Of a stretch of 45,505 nt of DNA, positions 8,337-17,021 are shown one piece after another; within the stretch, counting starts at the first letter, position 1; every line of letters begins with the position of its first letter. A model generated the notes under the pieces. It saw nothing but the letters and a program-made list of their open reading frames with translations, had not been told where the DNA came from and ran no database searches. Made by a program: the position numbers and the translations under genes. Source of the stretch: Azoarcus sp. TTM-91 (lineage in GTDB: Bacteria; Pseudomonadota; Gammaproteobacteria; Burkholderiales; Rhodocyclaceae); contig NZ_WUEI01000032.1 in the NCBI RefSeq assembly GCF_012911025.1, positions 1 through 45,505 on the forward strand, written 5' to 3'.

Positions 8337-9812
8337 TTACTCCTTGTCCAGCCGCCCGACGAGCGACAGTTCGAAGCTGGCGCCCATGTACTTGAAGTGG
8401 GGCCGCACCGACATGGAGACCTGATACCAGCCCGGATTGCCAGCCACATCCCGCACGATAACCCGGGCCGCCCGCAGCGGACGCCGGCTGCGCACATCGG
8501 CGGAGGGGTTTTCCTGGTCGGCGATGTACTGGCGCAGCCAGTTGTTGAGCTCCCGCTCCAGGTCCTGCCGTTCTTTCCAGCTGCCGATCTGCTCCCGCTG
8601 CAGCACTTTGATGTAGTGCGCCAGGCGGTTGATGATGAACATGTAAGGGAGCTGGGTGCCGAGCAGATAGTTGGTCTGCGCCGCTTCGCCCTCGGGGGTC
8701 TTGGCGAAGAGCTTGGGCTTCTGTACCGAGTTGGCGGAAAAGAAGGCGGCGTTGTCGCTGTCCTTGCGCATGGTCAGCGGGATGAAGCCTTCGCCGGAAA
8801 GCTCGAACTCGCGGCGGTCGGATACCAGGACCTCGGTGGGTATCTTGGCCTGCAACTGTCCCAGGGACTCGTAGAGATGAACCGGAAGGTCGTGCACCGT
8901 GCCGCCGGACTGCGGACCGATGATGTTGGGGCACCAGCGGTACTTGGCGAAGCTGTCGTTGATGCGGCCTGCCAGCAGGAAAGCGGAGTTGCCCCACAGA
9001 TAGTGGGCGTGCCTGCCGTCGATGTTTTCCTTGTAGTTGAAGCGGCGCACCGGATTCTCCAGCGGGTCGTAAGGCTGGCGGAGCAGAAAGCGCGGCATCG
9101 TCAGGCCGAGGTAACGCGCGTCTTCCGATTCGCGGAGCCCCCGCCATTTGGCGAAACGGGGGCCCTCGAAGATGTCCTTGATCTCCTTGAGGTTGGGCAG
9201 ATCCTGGAAGGAGTCGATGTTGAGCATCTCCGGGCCGGCAGCGGCCAGGAAAGGGGCGTGGGCCATGGCGCCGACCGCGGCGACATAGCCGAGCAGCTTG
9301 ATGTCGGGGGCCGTGGGGCCGAAGGTGTAGTTGCTCACGGTGCAAGCGATCGGTTTGCCGCCGAACTGGCCGTAGCCCGAGGTGTAGATGTGCTTGTACA
9401 AGCCGCTGCGGGTGATGTCGCCCGCGCTCTCGAAATCCTCCAGCATTTCGGCCTTGGTGACGTGGAGCAGCTCGATTTCGATGTTCTCGCGGAAGTCGGT
9501 GTTGTCCACCAGGTGCTTCAGCCCGCGCCAGGCAGATTCCAGTTCCTGAAACTGCGGCTGATGGAGGATGGCATCCATCTGCCTGCCGAGTTTCTGGTCG
9601 ATCTCGGCGATCATGCTGTCGACCAGCAGCTTGTTGATGGGGCGCTCGCGGTCGTTGCTCTTGAGCATCTCGGCGATGAAGGTGGCCACGCCGCGCTCGG
9701 CGACGGCATAACCCTCCTGATCGGGCGCCAGACGGGTCTGCGCCATGATGTTGGCAAGGAGGCTGCCGGGTTGCGACGCCAGGGCCGGCGCCTCTGCAAT
9801 TTGCTCGTTCAT
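8337..9812 (-). CDS. tssC: T6SS contractile sheath large subunit TssC (VipB)
   Basis: TssC pairs with TssB to build the contractile sheath. The 491-residue product has the diagnostic region 'INKLLVDSMIAEIDQKLGRQMDAILHQPQFQELESAWRGLKHLVDNTDF' (given here in family order), 'YTSGYGQFGGKPIACTVSNY' and the C-terminal 'VSMSVRPHFKYMGASFELSLVGRL'. I chose the ATG at 9812 (MNEQIAEAPAL), which has AAGGAA 11 nt upstream, over an in-frame start ten codons earlier. It lies 51 bp downstream of tssB. Confidence 0.96.
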   Translation of the reverse strand: MNEQIAEAPALASQPGSLLANIMAQTRLAPDQEGYAVAERGVATFIAEMLKSNDRERPINKLLVDSMIAEIDQKLGRQMDAILHQPQFQELESAWRGLKHLVDNTDFRENIEIELLHVTKAEMLEDFESAGDITRSGLYKHIYTSGYGQFGGKPIACTVSNYTFGPTAPDIKLLGYVAAVGAMAHAPFLAAAGPEMLNIDSFQDLPNLKEIKDIFEGPRFAKWRGLRESEDARYLGLTMPRFLLRQPYDPLENPVRRFNYKENIDGRHAHYLWGNSAFLLAGRINDSFAKYRWCPNIIGPQSGGTVHDLPVHLYESLGQLQAKIPTEVLVSDRREFELSGEGFIPLTMRKDSDNAAFFSANSVQKPKLFAKTPEGEAAQTNYLLGTQLPYMFIINRLAHYIKVLQREQIGSWKERQDLERELNNWLRQYIADQENPSADVRSRRPLRAARVIVRDVAGNPGWYQVSMSVRPHFKYMGASFELSLVGRLDKE

Positions 9813-9863
9813 GCTGTGCGGTTCCTTAGAGACCAAGGGCATCGATGAGTGGGAGGGGCGCTG

Positions 9864-10370
9864 TCACTGATCCCGGGCGGGGCTGAAGAGCGCGTCCAGC
9901 TCTTCGCTCAGCTTGCCGCGGGCGGCTTCGTCCTCCAGCAGGGTTTCGATCTTCTTCCGGAAGGCAGGGATGTTTCCCATCGGGCCCTTCAGCGCTACCA
10001 GGGCCTCCCGCAGCGCGAGCAAGGTATTGAGCTCGGGGACTTGCTGGGCGATGGCGTCGGGGCTGAAGTCCTTCATGCCCGCGAACGACAGCTTGACGTT
10101 AAGCGTGTCGTCTTCCTTGCCCTCAAGCATCGAAGGCACGTCCATGTTCAGCGTGAGTCCGGCCTTCTCCATGACGCTGTTGAAATTGTCCTTGTCGATC
10201 CGCACCGCGGTGCGCTCCTCCAGCGGCGTGGCCTCTTCGTACCCCTTGAAGTCGCCCGTCACCAGCATCTTCAGAGGAAGTTCGACCTCCTCCTGTTGTC
10301 CGCCCGTGGCCGGGACGTACTTGATGTTGATGCGCTCCTTCGGTGCGACGGATCCATCTTTCTGCGCCAT
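9864..10370 (-). CDS. tssB: T6SS contractile sheath small subunit TssB (VipA)
   Basis: TssB is the small sheath subunit and, together with TssC, is recycled by ClpV after contraction. The 168-residue product begins MAQKDGSVAPKERINIKYVPA and carries 'EEVELPLKMLVTGDFKGYEEATPLEER', 'FNSVMEKAGLTLNMDVPSML' and 'LSFAGMKDFSPDAIAQQVPEL'. The frame stays open 51 codons upstream, but the ATG at 10370 has AAGGAG 7 nt before it and matches family length. It is the first gene of the leftward operon, facing tssH across about 360 bp. Confidence 0.95.
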   Translation of the reverse strand: MAQKDGSVAPKERINIKYVPATGGQQEEVELPLKMLVTGDFKGYEEATPLEERTAVRIDKDNFNSVMEKAGLTLNMDVPSMLEGKEDDTLNVKLSFAGMKDFSPDAIAQQVPELNTLLALREALVALKGPMGNIPAFRKKIETLLEDEAARGKLSEELDALFSPARDQ

Positions 10371-10730
10371 TGCGCACTCCTTGCCGACAAATTGTTGAAA
10401 AGCGACCAGGCGGGCGGGAAAGGCTCGAGGCCGGTCTCGCTGCCTGCATGTCCAGAGATGTCCTGCTCCTGAGCACAACTCGATGCTGGAAGCGCGGAGG
10501 CGTGGCCCTGGAGCGAGTAGCACTTAGGTTGCCCCTGGTGTCTGCGCCTCCTGCGGCGTTGCTGGCATAGCGCAGGGGAGCCGGGGTAGTGGGGCTGAAC
10601 TTCAGTTTATGTGATGAAGTGATTATTGGAAATGCATTTGTATTATGATTATTGAATTGATTGAAAATGACGTAGAGATTGATCCGTGATCCGGCCCCAG
10701 AGGCGGATGGCGAAGAGAGGGAGGTGTGCC
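10371..10730. promoter_or_regulatory. Divergent T6SS control region
   Basis: This 360 bp gap separates the two T6SS operons. The half nearest tssB is GC-rich. Bases about 10605-10690 form a sharply AT-rich island, unlike the surroundings. The 9-mer tgattattg occurs twice (10620-10628 and 10646-10654), 26 bp apart. A minus-strand element with -24/-12 spacing lies at 10519-10535. A near match to the IHF consensus, one base off, lies at 10650-10662 on the minus strand. Together with the linked sigma-54 activator gene this suggests activator and DNA-bending sites, but binding is inferred. Confidence 0.6.
10519..10535 (-). promoter_or_regulatory. Candidate sigma-54 (-24/-12) promoter for tssB operon
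   Basis: Read on the minus strand the site is GGGGCAACCTAAGTGCT. It has GGCA at the -24 position and TGCT at the -12 position with the GG-to-GC spacing required by the TGGCAC-N5-TTGCW consensus. The leader to the tssB ATG would be about 140 nt. The linked VasH-type activator supports it; the -24 T and the first -12 T do not match. Confidence 0.4.
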
Positions 10731-13292
10731 GTGCTAGTCGTCGATCTTCCTGCGCTCCTGGAGCGCCTCAATCCTTTCTGCCGACAGGCATTGGAGAGCG
10801 CAGGGGCCTTGTGCATGAGCCAGCACGGTGACGAGGTGACGGTCGCGCATCTATTGGCCGCTTTGCTTGAGCAGCCCCAGTGCGATGTCTGCATGGTGCT
10901 GGCCAGTGCCGGCCTGGACGTGGAGGAGGTCAGGCAGGCGTTGGCCACAGCCTGGTCCGGCGCGGGAACTGTTCGGGGCGCTTATCCGGCGTTTTCGCCC
11001 TTGCTGGTCGAGCTCGTCCAGGAGGCCTGGCTGTTGGGTTCGGTCGAGTTCGGGCTGGGGAGCATGCGCAGCGGTGCCTTGCTGCTCGCCATGCTGCTCA
11101 AGCCGGCCCGCTATCTGCCTCTGCCCGCCATCCAACTGCTGGACGCAATCAACAGGGAGACGCTGCGCAGGCAATTCTCGGCCTTCCTTTCGGCGTCGGC
11201 GGAGGCGCTGCCTGCGGCAGGCACGTCGGAAGGTCGGCCAGCCAGGCAAGAGGGCGAGAGCGCGCTGGGGAAGTACGGCCACGATTTCACCGCCCAGGCC
11301 CGGGGCGGGCGGATTGATCCGGTGCTTTGCCGCGACCGCGAGATCGACCTGATGATCGATATCTTGTCGCGCCGACGGAAGAACAACCCCATCGTCGTGG
11401 GGGATGCAGGGGTGGGCAAGAGCGCCGTGGTGGAGGGGTTGGCGCTGCGCGTGATACAGGGCCGGGTGCCGCTGGCGCTGCGTGGCATCCAGCTGTGGGG
11501 GCTGGATCTCGGCGCCCTGCAGGCGGGCGCTTCGGTGAAGGGAGAATTCGAGAAACGGTTGAGGGCGGTGATCGACGAAGTGAAAGCCTCGCCCGAACCG
11601 ATCATCCTCTTCATCGACGAAGCGCACACCTTGATCGGCGCCGGCAATGCGGCTGGCGGCAGCGATGCGGCCAATCTGCTCAAACCGGCCCTGGCGCGCG
11701 GGGAGTTGAGGACGATCGCGGCGACCACCTGGTCCGAATACAAGAAGTACTTCGAGAAGGACCCGGCGCTGACCCGCCGTTTCCAGCTGGTCAAACTGGA
11801 CGAGCCCACGCCGGAGCAGACGGTACATATTCTCCGCGGCCTGCGTCCGGTGTACGAACGGGAGCACCAGGTCTACATCGGTGAGGATGCGCTCCAGGCG
11901 GCGGCCAGCCTGGCTGCCCGCTACCTCTCCGGCCGCCAGTTGCCCGACAAGGCCATCGATGTCCTGGATACCGCCTGTGCCCGGGTGGCGACTGCATTGG
12001 CGGAGCCGCCGCGTCAGCTGGCGGCGCTGGAAAACCGGTTGCGCGAGATCGAGGCTGAAGCGGCGCATCTGGCGCGGGACGAAAGTGCCGGACGCAAGGT
12101 GAGGCTGGGCCGCCTGGACACGCTGGCGACCGACAAGCTACAGCTGCAGGACGAGATCGTCGGCGTAGAGGAGGCCTGGCGGCACCAGCGCGCACTGGTG
12201 GATGAGATCCTCGCCTTGAGAGCGGAGGAAGCCCGGCAGGGACCGGCCATCGCGGCCAGGGTCGCCGAGTTGGAGGCCCTGCAGCGAGAGGGCGCGCTGC
12301 TGCATGCGGACGTGGGGGCCGAGCAGATCGCCCAGGTCATTGCTGACTGGACCGGGATACCGGCGGCCACGATCGGCAGCGATCAGATGACCCGGCTGGA
12401 GCGGCTTCCGGCCACGCTGCGCGAGCGCGTCAAGGGCCAGGACGCCGCCCTGGAGCAGTTGCACCGGCACCTGCTGACGGCCATGGCGGATCTGCGCCGG
12501 CCGGATGTGCCGCTGGGCGCCTTCCTGCTGGTGGGCCCGAGCGGCGTCGGCAAGACGGAGACCGCGCTGGCCGTCGCGGAGGCGCTGTTCGGCGGGGAAC
12601 GCTTCCTCACCACCATCAACATGTCCGAGTACCAGGAGCGGCATACCGTTTCGCGCCTGCAGGGGGCGCCGCCGGGCTATGTCGGTTACGGCGAGGGCGG
12701 GGTGCTGACCGAGGCGATCCGCAGGCAACCCTATTCGGTTGTGCTGCTGGATGAGGTGGAGAAGGCTCATCCGGAAGTGCTCAACCTGTTCTACCAAGTC
12801 TTCGACAAGGGCATGTTGACCGATGGGGAAGGGCGGTGCATCGACTGCAGGAACATCCTCTTCTTCCTCACCAGCAATCTCGGTTTCGAGCGTGCGGCCG
12901 AGGGGCTTCCGGACATCGACCTGCCGTCGCTGCGGGAACGCCTGATGCAGTTCTTCAAGCCCGCCCTGCTGGCACGCATGCAATTGGTGCCCTATCGGTA
13001 TCTGGGCGAAGAGGTACTGGCGGAGATCGTCGACAGCCGCTTGCAGCGACTGCAAAGACAGTTCGTCCAGCGCTACGAGGCGGAACTCGACATCGGCGAT
13101 TGCGTGCGCGACGAACTGCGCGCTCGCTGCTCCCGGCATCTCCATGGCGCCCGCATGCTGGACGCGAGTCTGGACGGGGAACTGATGCCGCCGCTCTCGC
13201 TGGCCGTGCTCCAATCGCTGGCCGCGGGCAGGGCGTTCAGCCTGGCGCGCCTGAACTGGGAGGGCGGCTGTTTCGCCGCGACGCTCGAATGA
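10731..13292 (+). CDS. tssH: T6SS AAA+ ATPase TssH (ClpV)
   Basis: ClpV unfolds contracted TssBC sheaths so subunits can be reused. From the GTG at 10731 the product has 853 residues. It has an N-domain (about 8-150), a first AAA+ module with Walker A GDAGVGKS (about 224-231) and Walker B IILFIDEAHT (about 291-300), a coiled middle region (about 425-525), and a second module with Walker A GPSGVGKT (about 602-609) and Walker B 'VVLLDEVEKAH'. I prefer the GTG because GGGAGG lies 6-7 nt upstream and the product then begins MLVVDLPALLERLNPFCRQAL, matching the family start. In-frame GTG at 10686 and ATG at 10707 are alternatives. Its stop overlaps the activator start (ATGA). Confidence 0.95.
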   Translation: MLVVDLPALLERLNPFCRQALESAGALCMSQHGDEVTVAHLLAALLEQPQCDVCMVLASAGLDVEEVRQALATAWSGAGTVRGAYPAFSPLLVELVQEAWLLGSVEFGLGSMRSGALLLAMLLKPARYLPLPAIQLLDAINRETLRRQFSAFLSASAEALPAAGTSEGRPARQEGESALGKYGHDFTAQARGGRIDPVLCRDREIDLMIDILSRRRKNNPIVVGDAGVGKSAVVEGLALRVIQGRVPLALRGIQLWGLDLGALQAGASVKGEFEKRLRAVIDEVKASPEPIILFIDEAHTLIGAGNAAGGSDAANLLKPALARGELRTIAATTWSEYKKYFEKDPALTRRFQLVKLDEPTPEQTVHILRGLRPVYEREHQVYIGEDALQAAASLAARYLSGRQLPDKAIDVLDTACARVATALAEPPRQLAALENRLREIEAEAAHLARDESAGRKVRLGRLDTLATDKLQLQDEIVGVEEAWRHQRALVDEILALRAEEARQGPAIAARVAELEALQREGALLHADVGAEQIAQVIADWTGIPAATIGSDQMTRLERLPATLRERVKGQDAALEQLHRHLLTAMADLRRPDVPLGAFLLVGPSGVGKTETALAVAEALFGGERFLTTINMSEYQERHTVSRLQGAPPGYVGYGEGGVLTEAIRRQPYSVVLLDEVEKAHPEVLNLFYQVFDKGMLTDGEGRCIDCRNILFFLTSNLGFERAAEGLPDIDLPSLRERLMQFFKPALLARMQLVPYRYLGEEVLAEIVDSRLQRLQRQFVQRYEAELDIGDCVRDELRARCSRHLHGARMLDASLDGELMPPLSLAVLQSLAAGRAFSLARLNWEGGCFAATLE

Positions 13293-14854
13293 AACCGGCG
13301 TCCGACGGCGAGGCGCTGGCCGTGGCCACTCTGATCCGCGACATGAGCGCGGCGAACACGGCGGTGGAACTCGCAGGCGTGTTCGTCCGCGGCGCCATGG
13401 CCGCCCACCGCTTGAGCGCGGGAGCTTGCTACTGGCGGGACGCGTCGGCCGGTGCCTTGCTGCCGCTTGCCGGCGGCCACGCGCCTGCCGACGTGCTCCC
13501 CACGCTGGCCATGGACGAGCTGGACAACCCCTTGGTCTACAGCCTGACCGCGGCTCAATCCCGCCGAGTGGAACGCATCGACACATTGGTGGATGTGGGA
13601 GAAGGGTTCGAGCGCCTGCGGGAGAAGTTGCCGCAGCAAGACGCACTCCAGGTGACACCCTTGTTCGATTCCAGCATGCGCGCGGCTGGCGTGCTGATGG
13701 TGATGGGCGAGCCGGACGCAGTGCAGGGCTGGCAGGTCTCTCCGTCCTGGCAGCTTCTGCTCCAGGCCTACGGGCGGCTGCTGGCGCGCCTGCAGGAGCG
13801 CCCGCGTCCGGCGAAGGCAGAGCCGTCCAGGCCGGGGCAACGGGAAAGGGCTGGCGCAGGCCGCCTGCTGGCGGCCGAGTTCATCGGCGGTGGCCCGGCG
13901 GCGAAGAGCGTGCGCAACGAACTGCTGCGCCTGGCGGATTCGTCCCTGTCGCTGCTGCTCACTGGCGAGACCGGCGTGGGGAAGGACCACGCAGCCTGGC
14001 TGATCCACCAGGCGTCTTCCCGCCAGGGACGGTTCGTACCGGTGAACTGCGCCGCGATCCCCAAGGACCTGATCGAGTCGGAGCTGTTCGGTGTCGTGCG
14101 CGGAGCCTACACCGGGGCGGCGCAGGCACGCGAAGGGCTGGTGGCGGCGGCGCACGGCGGCACGCTGTTCCTGGATGAGATCGGCGACATGCCCCTGGAC
14201 CTGCAGGGCAGCCTGCTGCGCCTGCTCAACGAGAAGAAGTTCCGCCCCCTGGGCGCCAGTCGGGAGCAAGGCTCGGACTTCCGCCTGATCTGTGCCACCC
14301 ATCGTCCGCTGCCGGAACTGGTTGGAGACGGGCGTTTCCGCGAAGACCTCTATTTCCGCATCCGCCAGCAGGTGCTGCACCTGCCGCCGCTGCGCGAACG
14401 CAGGGAAGACATTCCGGCGCTGGCGGCGCACATCCTCTTGCAGTTCAACCGCGAGCACCAACGCAATGTCATGGGCCTGTCGGAGCGGGCCCTGGCGTTG
14501 CTGCAGGCTCACCGCTTTCCCGGCAACGTGAGGGAGCTGCGCAGCCTGGTACTGGTGGCCGCGGAGAGGGCCGCGCCGGGAGGCTGGATCGGCGCCCACG
14601 CGCTCGCCGAACTGCAAACCGCGGCTGGCGAGAGGGCTTCGCCCGGAGACGAGCTGGAACTGTTGAGGACGCTCTGGGGCACGAACAACCTGCCCGAAGC
14701 CATGACCTTGTTCGAGCGCCACCTGTTGAGCGACCGGCTGCGCCGCGCGCAAGGCTCCCGTCGCCTGGCCGCCGAGAGCCTCGGCATCCCCAAGCGGACG
14801 CTCGCGCACAAATGCCAGAACCATCGCCTGGACGTGGAGGGGCGGACGCCATGA
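13289..14854 (+). CDS. vasH: Sigma-54-dependent activator of the T6SS (VasH type)
   Basis: This enhancer-binding protein uses ATP to open sigma-54 promoters; in VAS/HSI-II type clusters it drives T6SS or hcp genes. The 521-residue product has an N-terminal GAF-like sensor region (about 10-165), an AAA+ domain (about 195-440) with Walker A GETGVGKD (226-233), the sigma-54 contact loop GAYTGA (272-277), Walker B GGTLFLDEIGD (290-300), and a Fis-type helix-turn-helix at the end ('RRLAAESLGIPKRTLAHKC', about 491-509). Two positions differ from the most usual forms: Tyr for Phe in GAFTGA, and Asp for Glu after the Walker A Lys. Both are conservative. The ATG overlaps the tssH stop by 4 bp, which sets the start; the frame itself opens further upstream inside tssH. 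Confidence 0.92.
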   Translation: MKPASDGEALAVATLIRDMSAANTAVELAGVFVRGAMAAHRLSAGACYWRDASAGALLPLAGGHAPADVLPTLAMDELDNPLVYSLTAAQSRRVERIDTLVDVGEGFERLREKLPQQDALQVTPLFDSSMRAAGVLMVMGEPDAVQGWQVSPSWQLLLQAYGRLLARLQERPRPAKAEPSRPGQRERAGAGRLLAAEFIGGGPAAKSVRNELLRLADSSLSLLLTGETGVGKDHAAWLIHQASSRQGRFVPVNCAAIPKDLIESELFGVVRGAYTGAAQAREGLVAAAHGGTLFLDEIGDMPLDLQGSLLRLLNEKKFRPLGASREQGSDFRLICATHRPLPELVGDGRFREDLYFRIRQQVLHLPPLRERREDIPALAAHILLQFNREHQRNVMGLSERALALLQAHRFPGNVRELRSLVLVAAERAAPGGWIGAHALAELQTAAGERASPGDELELLRTLWGTNNLPEAMTLFERHLLSDRLRRAQGSRRLAAESLGIPKRTLAHKCQNHRLDVEGRTP

Positions 14855-15561
14855 AGACATACTCCAGCCGGCTTTTCTGCCCGCTGCTCTGCCTGCTCCT
14901 GGCGCCGGCGGCCGGATGCAGTTCGGGTGAGTCGGCGATTGCGGCGGCGCCCCGCGACTGCGTCCACATCGTGTCGGCGGTGGAAAGGCTTGCCTGCTTC
15001 GATGCGGAGGCCGGCACGCCGCCCAGCCCGCCCGGTGCGGACAGCAGGGAAGCCGATGGTGCCAGCGTTCCGGCTCCGGTGCGGCAGGAGCCGGACATCG
15101 TCAGCCTGGTACGGCGTCTGGAGACGGAGCGTTCCCCCAACGAGGAGGGGTTCCGCCTGCTGCAGGAGGCGGACGCCACGCCGGCGCAGACACGTGTCGT
15201 CCTGTCCGCGCCGGCCTTGGGGGCTCCCGCCGGCCAGACCCGCCTGGTGATCAGCTGCCTGTCCAACATCTCGCGCCTGCAGTTGCTTGCCGACAGGCCG
15301 ATCGCCAGGAGTCGCATGGAGATCCGTCTGTCTCTGGACGGTCACCCGCTGGGTGGCGCGCGCCCCTGGCAGGTGCTGGAGGACGGCAGGCTGGTGGATG
15401 CCGGTCGCGGCCTGGTCGCCATCGAACAACTACGCCAACTGGCGCAGCCGGGAAGTGTCTTGCGGGTTGAAAGCGACGCGGCCCAGATGGACGGCCTGCG
15501 CTTCGATGCCAGCGGGCTTCAGGGCTTGATTGCCCTGCAACGGGAGGCTTGTCACTGGTGA
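14851..15561 (+). CDS. vasI: T6SS-associated lipoprotein VasI/TagO family
   Basis: The 236-residue product starts MKTYSSRLFCPLLCLLLAPAAGC, a lipoprotein signal with a lipobox (APAAGC) and Cys23 as the modified residue. The mature part has the VasI-family pattern: 'CVHIVSAVERLACFDAE' near the N-terminus, then a beta-rich C-terminal domain ('QTRLVISCLSNISRLQLLAD', 'MEIRLSLDGHP', 'WQVLEDGRLVDAGRGLVAIEQLRQL'). The exact role of this family is poorly defined; it is found only with VAS-type T6SS clusters. It overlaps vasH by 4 bp and tssA by 4 bp, so the ATG at 14851 is preferred over an earlier in-frame start at 14812. Confidence 0.85.
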   Translation: MKTYSSRLFCPLLCLLLAPAAGCSSGESAIAAAPRDCVHIVSAVERLACFDAEAGTPPSPPGADSREADGASVPAPVRQEPDIVSLVRRLETERSPNEEGFRLLQEADATPAQTRVVLSAPALGAPAGQTRLVISCLSNISRLQLLADRPIARSRMEIRLSLDGHPLGGARPWQVLEDGRLVDAGRGLVAIEQLRQLAQPGSVLRVESDAAQMDGLRFDASGLQGLIALQREACHW

Positions 15562-17006
15562 GGCCGCCTCCGCTGGATCTCGAACTGCTGCTTGCGCCGC
15601 TGGATGCCAGGCAGCCCGCGGGCGTCTTCGATGAGGAAGATGAGACCTTCCAGGCCATCGATCATGAGATGGTCAAGCTGGGCGGTCTGCATGAAGCCGC
15701 CATGGATTGGGCTTATGTCGAAGAGTCCGCCTGCTCATACCTGGCGCGCCAGTGCAAGCACTTCCGGATCGCCGGGCATCTGATCACCGCCCGCTTGCGC
15801 GAGCGCAGCTGGCACGGATGGGCGGATGCCTCCGGCCTGCTTGCCGGCATGGTCGAGCACTATTGGGATTGCGGCCATCCCAAGCCCGGCCCCACCGGCT
15901 ATCCGCACAAGCGCCGGCTGGTTGGGCTGCTGCTGGAGCGGATGATGGCCGCATTGGGTTCCATTCCTGCCGATGACGCGGCCCGGCCGCAGCAGCAGCG
16001 GGCAAGCGCGGCGTTGGACAGGCTGCAGGCCTGCGCCTCGTCAGCCCAGCTCGACGTGCCCTTGCTCACCCGCCTGGAGGCCTCGTTCCAGCGCCGGCTG
16101 GAGGAGACATGCCGGGCAGCGGCGGGGCCACCCGGCGCCGCGCCGCGTCCGGCCGCCAGCCCCGCGATCGACGAGGCCTACTTCAAGGAGGAGGCCGCCC
16201 TGAAGCTGGGCGATGAGCGGGAGGCAAAGCGCTCCCTGCTGGCGGTGGCCGACTTCATCAACCAGCAGAGCCCCTATGACCCCACTGGCTACCTGCTGCG
16301 CCGCTTCGCCCTGTGGGCGCACCTGACCGCGGCGCCGCCCTCCCGGCGCGAGCAGCGCACCGAACTGATGGGCGTGCCGCGCGACGTGGCGGAGGGCTAC
16401 CAGGAGGCGGTGGCCGGGAACAAGCTCAGCCCGCAACTACTGCAGCGGGTGGAGAAGAGCGTTGCCGGCTCCCCCTACTGGATACGCGGCAGTTTCATTG
16501 CGGCTGCGATTGCCCGGCAGCTGGAAATGGCCGAGGTGGCGTCCTCGATCCGGCTGGCGTCGGAGCGCTTCGTCGCCCGCATTCCTGGCTTGTGCACGCT
16601 GCAGTTCGCCGACGGCCGGCCCTTCGTCGACGGTGAAACCCTGGCCTGGCTCAGCGGTGCCGACGAGGAGGACGGCAAGGCCGCAGCCTGCCGGCCGGCG
16701 TTCGATGAACTGCGCGCCAGCTTGCTCGCCTGCCTGGACAAGGGCGGGGTCGAGGCTCTGCTGCGCCAGCTGGAGACGCTGCAGGGGGAGGCCGGCGACC
16801 TGCGCGACCAATGTCACACCATGAGCATCGCCGCGGATCTGCTCGGGGCCAGGGATTTCTCCTGGCTCGCCGGCAAGCTCTATCGCGCCGCTCACGAACT
16901 CATGCTCAAGGCCGCGATGCCGGACTGGGAGCCGGCACTGTTCAAACACCTCGCCCGCCATGCGAGCGACGCCGCGGCGTCGGGTACTGCGGGGGCAAGG
17001 CTCTAA
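15558..17006 (+). CDS. tssA: T6SS protein TssA (VasJ type, ImpA N-terminal domain)
   Basis: TssA proteins help assemble or cap the growing tail. The N-terminal region matches the ImpA_N domain: 'LLLAPLDARQPAGVFDEEDETFQAIDHEM', 'YLARQCKHFRIAGHLITARLRE' and 'GMVEHYWDCGHPKPG' (residues about 7-120). The C-terminal half (about 200-480) resembles VasJ proteins: 'LLRRFALWAHLTAAPPSRREQRTELMGVP', 'YWIRGSFIAAAIARQLE' and a helical tail. I use the GTG at 15558 (482 residues) because GGGAGG lies about 10 nt upstream and GTGA overlaps the vasI stop; a TTG three codons earlier would sit on top of that site. It lies 15 bp before tssM. Confidence 0.9.
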   Translation: MRPPPLDLELLLAPLDARQPAGVFDEEDETFQAIDHEMVKLGGLHEAAMDWAYVEESACSYLARQCKHFRIAGHLITARLRERSWHGWADASGLLAGMVEHYWDCGHPKPGPTGYPHKRRLVGLLLERMMAALGSIPADDAARPQQQRASAALDRLQACASSAQLDVPLLTRLEASFQRRLEETCRAAAGPPGAAPRPAASPAIDEAYFKEEAALKLGDEREAKRSLLAVADFINQQSPYDPTGYLLRRFALWAHLTAAPPSRREQRTELMGVPRDVAEGYQEAVAGNKLSPQLLQRVEKSVAGSPYWIRGSFIAAAIARQLEMAEVASSIRLASERFVARIPGLCTLQFADGRPFVDGETLAWLSGADEEDGKAAACRPAFDELRASLLACLDKGGVEALLRQLETLQGEAGDLRDQCHTMSIAADLLGARDFSWLAGKLYRAAHELMLKAAMPDWEPALFKHLARHASDAAASGTAGARL

Positions 17007-17021
17007 GCTGGGGAACTCGAT

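Noticed and set aside
10370..10371. T6SS cluster as a mobile island
   Set aside because: No integrase, tRNA junction or flanking direct repeats are visible, and the left border is outside the window.
10851..12068. 405-codon minus-strand frame opposite tssH
   Set aside because: Shadow of the ClpV AAA+ region; no start signals or family match.
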